From Mercurialis annua (Eukaryota > Streptophyta > Magnoliopsida > Malpighiales > Euphorbiaceae), in assembly GCF_937616625.2 (NCBI RefSeq), contig NC_065571.1:43616651-43680650 (forward strand): DNA of 64,000 bases, written 5' to 3'. Shown in pieces: positions 58,141 to 64,000 of the stretch. The position numbers and the translations under genes are program-made. The notes under the pieces are model-generated. The model was not told the origin of the DNA. It did not search any database and was given only the letters and a program-made list of their open reading frames with translations. Numbering within the stretch: position 1 is the stretch's first letter; the number at the start of each line of letters is the position of its first letter.

Positions 58141-58661
58141 GGCCAAATATCTTAAAATAGCCCGACCTTTCAGCCTCTTTTTAATTCTATTGTGACGTTA
58201 AAAATTGATCAATTTTATCCTATTTCACATTTTATCGTTTCAATTGTACTCTGAAATATTTAATTGACATTTTTTATTTGAAATAAAATTCAAAAACGTT
58301 CTCCATGTCTACCATATATTAAATGTATGTGTTTAAAATTTATTTACATTTAATTAAATTAATTAAAAATTTAAATTATTTTTAATTTGATTATGGTTTT
58401 TAGTTGGTTTTTAAAAATAAGCCTTATTTTTCAAAAAAATGACTTATTTATAGCTTTTTGAATAGAAATGAGTTTAATTTTATTTTATACTTAGTTAACT
58501 GAATGATTTCATTATTTAAATAAAATAAATTGACAAAAATTGAAAAACTAGGGTACAATTGAAACGATAAAATACGAAATATGATAAAATTAACCAATTT
58601 TTAATGTTAGAGTAAGATTGAAAATGAAATAAAAGATCAGGATTTTTTAATGCATAAGGCC
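58141..58661. mobile_element. GGCCTAAT-family Mutator-like MITE, 521 bp, 9-bp TSD
   Basis: A perfect duplication TATTGCATT stands at 58132-58140 and 58662-58670. The ends are GGCCAAATATCTTAAAATAG and GGCCTTATGCATTAAAAAAT (reverse complement). The body shares 'ttgatcaattttatcctatttc' and 'cgttctccatgtct' with the other copies. Confidence 0.9.
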
Positions 58662-58765
58662 TATTGCATTTGATTCATTCCATTTTTATTGATAAACTTA
58701 AATTTTATTTCAGTGAAAAGTATTTTTTTGTCAAAATGCATATATGGCAGGCATGGTTTTTATTT

Positions 58766-59055
58766 AGTTTAACTGCAAATTAGTACACGAACTTTACCCT
58801 AATTTACAATTACTACATGAACTTTGAAACTTGGCAATTTAGCACACCGACTTTCATTTTTTTGGCAAATGAGTACACCGACCAATCATACAACAACATG
58901 TGGCTGTATATGATAATGTCCACGTTAGTGTTTTTCCAGTTCGGTGTATCAATTCGCCAAAAAATAAAAATCGGTATACCAATTTGCTAAGTTTTAAAGT
59001 TCGTGTTATAATTGCAAATTTGGATAAAATTTGTGTATTAATTTGCAATTAACCA
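58766..59055. mobile_element. Mutator-like MITE, 290 bp, 9-bp TSD
   Basis: Duplicated TTTTTATTT stands at 58757-58765 and 59056-59064. The left end AGTTTAACTGCAAATTAGTA mirrors the right end (TGGTTAATTGCAAATTAATA in reverse complement). The arms remain alignable for about 120 bp ('aactttgaaacttggcaa', 'aactttaaaacttagcaa'). Confidence 0.85.
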
Positions 59056-59155
59056 TTTTTATTTTTTTTCACTTGGCAATCAAGTTTTGCTTGTTTTTTT
59101 TTTCTCCTAAAAATATGATATGTATGCATAATTTCATTTAAACTGAGAGTTTTTA

Positions 59156-60132
59156 GGCCTAATTACTTAAAAAACCCCAACTTGTAATATTATTTCGTTT
59201 ATACTCCGACCTAGGATAATGTTCATTTGTACCCTTTTTTTGATTTACGTTTTCAACTGTACCCTAAAATTTAATTTTTTTGACAATTTAATTAATTAAA
59301 GGATGAAAATATTAAAAACAATTAATTAGAAGGGTTATACTAAACCTTTTTCTATTTGTAAAAATACAAACAAATCCTTTAACTTTAAAACTATTCAAGT
59401 AAATCCTAAAAACTAATCGTTTTAAAATTTTTTATTTAAAAAACTTCCGACCCACCATAACTCTTTCGATTTACAAATCCGCTACTAAAATCCGATAAAT
59501 ATTTCTTATAAAAAATATTTTTTTTTCTAATTTTTTTCTGAACTCCTCCTCCTTTTGTGAAGGAGGAGCAACAACTGCTCCTCCTTCACATGGAGGAGGA
59601 GCAGATGTAAAGGAGGAGCAGGTCCTCCACATGGAGGAGGAGCAGGTCGGCTCCTCCTCCACATGGAGGAGGAGCAGGTCAGCTCCTCCTCCTCCAGGTG
59701 GAGGAGGAGCAGGTCGGATGCTCCTCCTCCACATGGAGGAGGAGCAGCCGTGGACTCCGTCCGGAGGAGCAGCCGCGGGCTCCTCCTTCGGAAGGAGAGT
59801 CGGAATTTTTTTTAATATAAATTATTTATATTTACGGTTTATATTTAAAGAATTATAGATAATTAATATAAATTAAATAATTATTATAAGTTTTATTTTA
59901 TAAAGAAAAAGGTATATTTGAATTATTAAAAATATTATAGGCTAATTAGAATATAAGTTAAAAAATAAAGGACTATTTTAAATTTTATTTTGAATGAAAA
60001 AAGTTCAATTTAAGGCTTTAGGGTACAGTTGAAAACGAAAAATTTAAAAAAAAGGTATAAATGAACTTTTTTCTAGATCATGATATAAACGAAATAATGT
60101 TATAAGATGAAATTTTTTAAAATAATTAAGCC
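59156..60132. mobile_element. GGCCTAATT-type element with GC-rich core, 977 bp
   Basis: The ends are GGCCTAATTACTTAAAAAAC and GGCTTAATTATTTTAAAAAA (reverse complement). Flanks GAGTTTTTA (59147-59155) and GAGTTTCAA (60133-60141) agree at 7 of 9. Sub-terminal 'atttcgtttatactccgac' and 'atgatataaacgaaataat' are mirrored, as are 'ttttcaactgtaccctaaa' and 'tagggtacagttgaaaac'. The middle holds the island at 59537-59800. Confidence 0.82.
59537..59800. repeat. GC-rich palindromic core of CTCCTCC/GGAGGAG modules
   Basis: About 260 bp is made of repeated modules in which GCTCCTCCTCCACATGGAGG and AGGAGGAGCAGGTC alternate. CACATGGAGGAGGAGCAG occurs at least four times, and each module is itself a palindrome around CATG. 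Frames across it encode only Gly/Glu/Leu/Ser-rich runs and are open by composition. Confidence 0.85.
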
Positions 60133-60275
60133 GAGTTTCAATGCAAAATTGTACTGGTTCTTTCATTGTTGCATTGAACTGAAACCAAATTTTCTGGTTA
60201 ATTATTGCAGCTCAATGGTTGCTTGACTGTTTGATTATCTTCTTTATTAATGAGCTGGCTTGTATTTGTTGAAGG

Positions 60276-60455
60276 AGTGTTTATCCCATGCAACCGTTGC
60301 ACCACGTCATTTTTATATCAAGCCAATGAGTATTTGCAATAGGGAATTTTTTAATTATTACTTATTTTTTTTTATCATTCAATTTTCCACATGGCTAACG
60401 CACAATTGATTTGTTGCACGTATGACATGGCGCAACGGTTGTGTGCAATAATTTT
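60276..60455. mobile_element. Small TIR MITE, about 180 bp
   Basis: The left arm CATGCAACCGTTGCACCACG followed by TCAT mirrors the right arm (TTGCACACAACCGTTGCGCC then ATGTCAT in reverse complement). The middle is T-rich. No clear TSD. Confidence 0.6.
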
Positions 60456-60955
60456 TTTTGTTGAAGAGCATAACTCAGCATTTATTATGTTGCTATAGTA
60501 TAGGACAAATAGTATAGCCGCCTCCTTGATAGAGATAGAATTGATAAAATAGAATATTATTTATTTTATTAATTTTAGCGTGAAACTCATTTGTCCTTTT
60601 TTAAACGGAATGAAGATAATGTATTTTTATAAAATTATTCATATTAATTATTAGTATTTTAAGATTTGCCTAATCCTTTTATTGATGAGGATAAATTTAG
60701 AAAATAATAACAAATGATCTCGTGATATGATAAATACTATGGACAAATATTTTTCTCAAATACAATTAATATTATGAATCAAAAAAAGTATTAACATACT
60801 GAAGATATGTTGAAGAACCGTGCAGTAAACTAAATGTTACAAACAATTATTGAAACAATAAAAAGCTAACTTCTGATCTATTTAAAAAAACAAATTAATA
60901 TAAAATTGAAAGAGAACATATTAGCCGCGTCAAATATCCTTAGAAATTCAAAATT
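60456..60955. other. Intergenic DNA without gene
   Basis: No frame or bounded repeat is supported. Confidence 0.5.
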
Positions 60956-61190
60956 GCTAAATAACCGGCCGGTTTCAACAATATGAGCACTATTTTCATT
61001 TTTGTAAATAACCGGCCGGTTTCAACAATCTGAGCGGTTCGGCGGTTTTACGGTTTTTGACGGTTTAATCTGGTTCAACCGTATTTCCGGTTCATGGGGG
61101 GGGGGGGTGTTGGACCGTTTAACCTTCCGGTCAGCAGTTCAACCGGTTGGACCGACGGTCCGGTTTTTAAAACACCGGTTATGAGTTTGC
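60956..61190. mobile_element. CCGGTT-rich element with a duplicated end
   Basis: The words AACCGGCCGG, ACCGGTT and CCGGTTTTTAAAACACCGGT mark a relative of 20815-21100. 'aaataaccggccggtttcaacaat' occurs twice, at about 60959 and 61005. A run of 12 G sits at 61096-61107. Confidence 0.55.
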
Positions 61191-61642
61191 GGGTGAGTGA
61201 TTGAAGATTGCACTTAATTCGCGAAACAGTTACTAATTTATTTTTATTTTTGTAAGTAAGCTCTGCGAATCAGACAGCATGTTGTCTGTTACATGTCAGT
61301 TCATTGAGTTTAGTTTTTAAATTATCCCGAATTTCTTATAAATGAACTTGTTTCATATTCAATTTAATGAGATTCAATAAATTCAAGAAAAAAAAATAAA
61401 GAAATTTACAATAAAAAATCAAAATCAAACCTAAAAAACCTAAAAAATGATTATAGACAAATTAATTGAAAAAATACAAACATTACTCACCAACGCACTA
61501 ATCAGATTCATATAAACCGATAAATACTGATATATTAATGAGAACGAGAAACGAAAAATCAAAATAGATAAAAAAAGAAGAAACGATGGAGAAACGAGAA
61601 TCAAGCGTGAACAGGAGAGAGAATGAGAGAAAGAAAGGGTAT
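61191..61642. other. Intergenic DNA without gene
   Basis: Nothing is supported. A GA-rich patch at 61540-61640 gives a frame rich in Ser on the minus strand by composition only. Confidence 0.5.
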
Positions 61643-61650
61643 GAGCGTTA

Positions 61651-61967
61651 GGGGTGAGCATCAGTCGGTTTGGTTGAAAAGTTTTCGGTTTTTTCGGTTT
61701 TCCCAAACCTAACCAAACCGAAATTTTAGTTTGGAGGTGAAAAAACCGAACCGAACCAAAAATTTCGATTCGGTTAAAACTGAATTTAACTATTTTTTAT
61801 TTTTTAAATTTTTTTTTATTAAAATTAATAGAAATATTAAATAATTAGAGTATAATAAACTTCCAGATATGTTTAAATAACAATTATTAACTCATATATC
61901 AACAATAACAAAGATATAAAGACAAAAAACATATAAATATAAGTATAAATGTATATTATTTTAAAAT

Positions 61968-62002
<35 letters not shown>

Positions 62003-62200
62003 TAAAGTTCGGTTAATTCGGTTTTTTGATCGGTTCGATTTTCAAAACATACAAACCAAACCGAACACCGAACATCAAACTTTATCTAAAATAGAAATCG
62101 AACAAAACCGTTTTCACCGAAAACCGAACCAAACAACGAAGTTCAGTTCGGTTCGGTTTTTCAGTTTTTCGGTTTGGTTCGATTCTTGCTCATACCCAAT
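61651..62200. mobile_element. hAT-like MITE with CGGTTTGGTT arms, 550 bp
   Basis: Flanks GAGCGTTA (61643-61650) and GAGCATTA (62201-62208) agree at 7 of 8. The left end GGGGTGAGCATCAGTCGGTT mirrors the right end (GGGTATGAGCAAGAATCGAA in reverse complement). The arms hold many 'ttcggtttggttcg' words and their complements; the middle is AT-rich with a TA run at 61977-62000. Confidence 0.75.
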
Positions 62201-62472
62201 GAGCATTAACTGCTTAGAGAATAAAAAGATAAACATTTGAAAACTGGAAATATAAACATAAATGGGTTAGTCATTAAAACAAAAATAAAAAACCGTCTAT
62301 ATAGGTGAAAACATATATGTTCATAAAATAGAGAGTATTTCCACTATCCTTTTAATATTGAGGTAAAATCTGTAAATATTTTAAAGCCTAATTACTTAAA
62401 AAAAAACCACCTTGAACTTTTTTTTCGTTTATATCCTGACCTTATAAAAAAATCATTTGTACCCAATTTTGG

Positions 62473-63407
62473 AGTTAATAATCACCCATGGCCCCTGAAC
62501 TTTGGAGGTACGGGCGCTAAACCCATTGATGTCTAAAAACGGACGGTAAACCCCCTGATGTCTAAAAACGGGCGCTAAACCCCCTGATCTTTGTAGGGGC
62601 GCTCACCATGGCCCTTTTGGACGAAAATACCCCTAGCGTCGTCTTTTGTTTGGCGGCTGCCTTTTAAAACAGAAAAAAATTGACAGCACCAAGTGTCAGA
62701 TGACATGTAATCAAAAGACAAAAAAATTAAAATACCCAAAACACCCCTAAATATGATATCTGATTAAATCAAAATACCCCTAAAATCCAACCCAAAAAAA
62801 ACCCAACCTAACTCAAACCATTTGGTCAAGTCTCCACCACTGACCTGACCACAGCCACCGGAAAATTTTCCGGTCATCTTCTCCGATTCGAAGATGACCG
62901 AAAAATTTTCTGGTCATCACTTGATCTGTTCCTCTGTGAGGAACAGATCGACGGGGTCTGTTCTTGGAACAGATCCGCGTCGAATCTGTTCCAAGAACAG
63001 ATCCTTGATTAGGGATGACCAGAAAATTTTCCGGCAGTGGTGGGGTGACGGCGGTGGTTGGGTGGGGGTGCTGGTTGGGTTGGTTGTTGTGGTTAATCAA
63101 AAAATTTAGATTAGATTGGATTGATTTGTTTTTTTTTTTGTCTTTTTCTAAATTAAAGTAGGGTTTGGGTGTTTGAAAATGTTAAGGTATATTTCTGACG
63201 TGTCAGACAATATGACAATGTCAGATTTTTTTTAAGACTGACAATTGACTGAAAAAACGGCGCCATGGGTATTTTTTGTCATATTTGAAGTTTAGGAGGT
63301 TTTGTGAGTGCCACCACAAAGATCAAGGGGTTTAGTGCCCGTTTTTAAATATCAGGGGGTTTAGCGCCCGTACCCCTTAAAGTCAGGGGCCATGGGTGAT
63401 TATTTGC
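62473..63407. mobile_element. TAATCACCCATGGC element with GC-rich core, 10-bp TSD
   Basis: The host sequence CCAATTTTGG is duplicated at 62463-62472 and 63408-63417. The ends are TTAATAATCACCCATGGCCC and AAATAATCACCCATGGCCCC (reverse complement). They continue into 'gtacgggcgctaaac' on both sides, with repeated 'gggcgctaaaccccctgat' units. The GC-rich core is at 62850-63040. A one-sided relative is at 40407. Confidence 0.88.
62850..63040. repeat. GC-rich palindromic core of GATCTGTTCC/GGAACAGATC words
   Basis: Nested palindromes: ACCGGAAAATTTTCCGGTCA, then GATCTGTTCCTCTGTGAGGA followed by ACAGATC, then TGTTCTTGGAACAGATCCGC, GAATCTGTTCCAAGAACAGA, and a closing GACCAGAAAATTTTCCGG. The outer pair (62858 and 63018) are mirror images, so the whole island folds on itself as well as locally. 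Confidence 0.8.
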
Positions 63408-63714
63408 CCAATTTTGGGTTTTTAGGTTTCATCTCTACCCAATATAAAAATATAATTGACAATTTAATGAATTAAAGGATGAAAAAATTAAAAACAATTA
63501 AATAAAAGGTTATATTATCCGTCTAATTAGTATATAAACATAAATTAACGGATTATTTTAATTTTAAAGAGGCAATTTTAATATTTTTGGGTAGAGATGA
63601 AACTTAAAAATCCAAAATTTAATATAAATGACTTTTTTTTACAAGGTCAGAGTATAAACGAAAAAAAAAATTTAAGATGGGTTTTTTTTAAGTAATTAAG
63701 CCATATTTTTAAAA

Positions 63715-64000
63715 GGCCTAATTATTTTTTTAAAAAAAAACCCATCTTGTAATATTTTTTCGTTTATATCATGACTTAGAAAAAAGTTCATTTGTACCCT
63801 ATTTTTAATTTTTTGTTTTCAACTGTATCCGAAATACTAATTGCTCTCTTTTCATATAAAAAAAGGCTAAACTAATCCTTTAAATTTAACTATTATTCTA
63901 ATAAGACATTAATCATATTAATTTTACAAAAATACCTTCTTTTCCAAAAAAAGTTTAAATTGATAATAAATATTTAATTCATATAATATACAATTATCTT
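63715..64000. mobile_element. GGCCTAATT-type element, cut by the window end
   Basis: The left end GGCCTAATTATTTTTTTAAA, followed by 'cccatcttgtaatattttttcg' and 'tttatatcatgac', matches the left arms at 59156 and 62386. Only 12 bp separate it from the element before it. The right arm lies outside the window. Confidence 0.75.

Larger units (their letters stand above)
62386..63702. mobile_element. GCCTAATTACTTAA element carrying a nested element
   Basis: The left end GCCTAATTACTTAAAAAAAA and the right end (GGCTTAATTACTTAAAAAAA in reverse complement) are inverted. 'ttttcgtttatatcctgacctt' and 'aaggtcagagtataaacgaaa' are mirrored inside. The family is the same as 59156-60132. It is interrupted at 62473 by a second element; without it the length is about 370 bp. 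Confidence 0.8.

Noticed and set aside
59537..59800. CRISPR-like array
   Set aside because: Repeats lack regular unique spacers, the host is a plant, and the units are mutually palindromic inside a transposon.
59471..59858. Two opposite-strand frames rich in Gly, Glu, Ser and Leu
   Set aside because: Palindromic GGAGGAG modules keep both strands open; not a gene.
62813..63109. Opposite-strand frames of 71-95 codons
   Set aside because: Shadow frames of the palindromic core in the nested element.

Overview
The window is nuclear DNA from a flowering plant, most likely a eudicot. It is AT-rich, its genes are split by introns with canonical GT..AG borders, every recognisable protein is of plant type, and the space between genes is packed with small DNA transposons. 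I cannot name the species. Seven host genes can be supported. From left to right they are: the 5' end of a CDT1 replication-licensing gene (minus, cut by the window edge); a ten-coding-exon BRO1-domain gene (plus, 23818-34401); a CCDC12/Cwf18 spliceosome protein (minus, 37041-39419); a DUF1308 (UPF0415/C7orf25-like) gene (plus, 41740-45798); an intronless NDR1/HIN1-like LEA_2 membrane protein (minus, 46741-47562); a chloroplast rhodanese/TrhO-like protein of the STR8 type (plus, 50480-52060); and an intronless BAHD acyltransferase (minus, 53706-55064). The five genes from the BRO1-like gene to STR8 are spaced 2-5 kb apart, while both flanks (1-22 kb and 55-64 kb) are gene-poor.

Region by region. 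1-1.56 kb: CDT1 first exons and a promoter rich in site II and telo-box elements. 1.56-22.4 kb: no host gene; nested MITEs, remnants of LTR elements, a 0.8 kb hAT element, a 2.4 kb CACTA-type element with a GC-rich insert, and many TIR elements. 22.5-34.6 kb: the BRO1-like gene, whose large introns have absorbed several elements, including an element-in-element-in-element stack in intron 8. 34.6-41.6 kb: the Cwf18 gene between hAT, Stowaway and Mutator-like MITEs. 41.7-55.1 kb: DUF1308, NHL, STR8, a dead LINE, and the BAHD gene. 55.1-64 kb: no gene; a dense run of TIR elements, several nested.

The genes do not form an operon or pathway; they are ordinary single-copy-type plant genes (DNA replication licensing, endosomal/membrane trafficking, splicing, tRNA modification, membrane/defence, specialised acylation). 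What stands out is the mobile DNA. More than a dozen short non-autonomous TIR elements can be delimited to the base, because perfect or near-perfect 9-10 bp target-site duplications flank them. That is the signature of Mutator-like transposition. At least seven related elements share a GGCCTAAT-type terminus, and two 504-bp copies differ at only about a dozen positions.

Four elements with otherwise different ends carry in their middle a GC-rich island built from short words that alternate with their own reverse complements (around 21.7, 49.8, 59.6 and 62.9 kb). The terminal repeats do not explain these islands, and they are the most unusual structure in the window.
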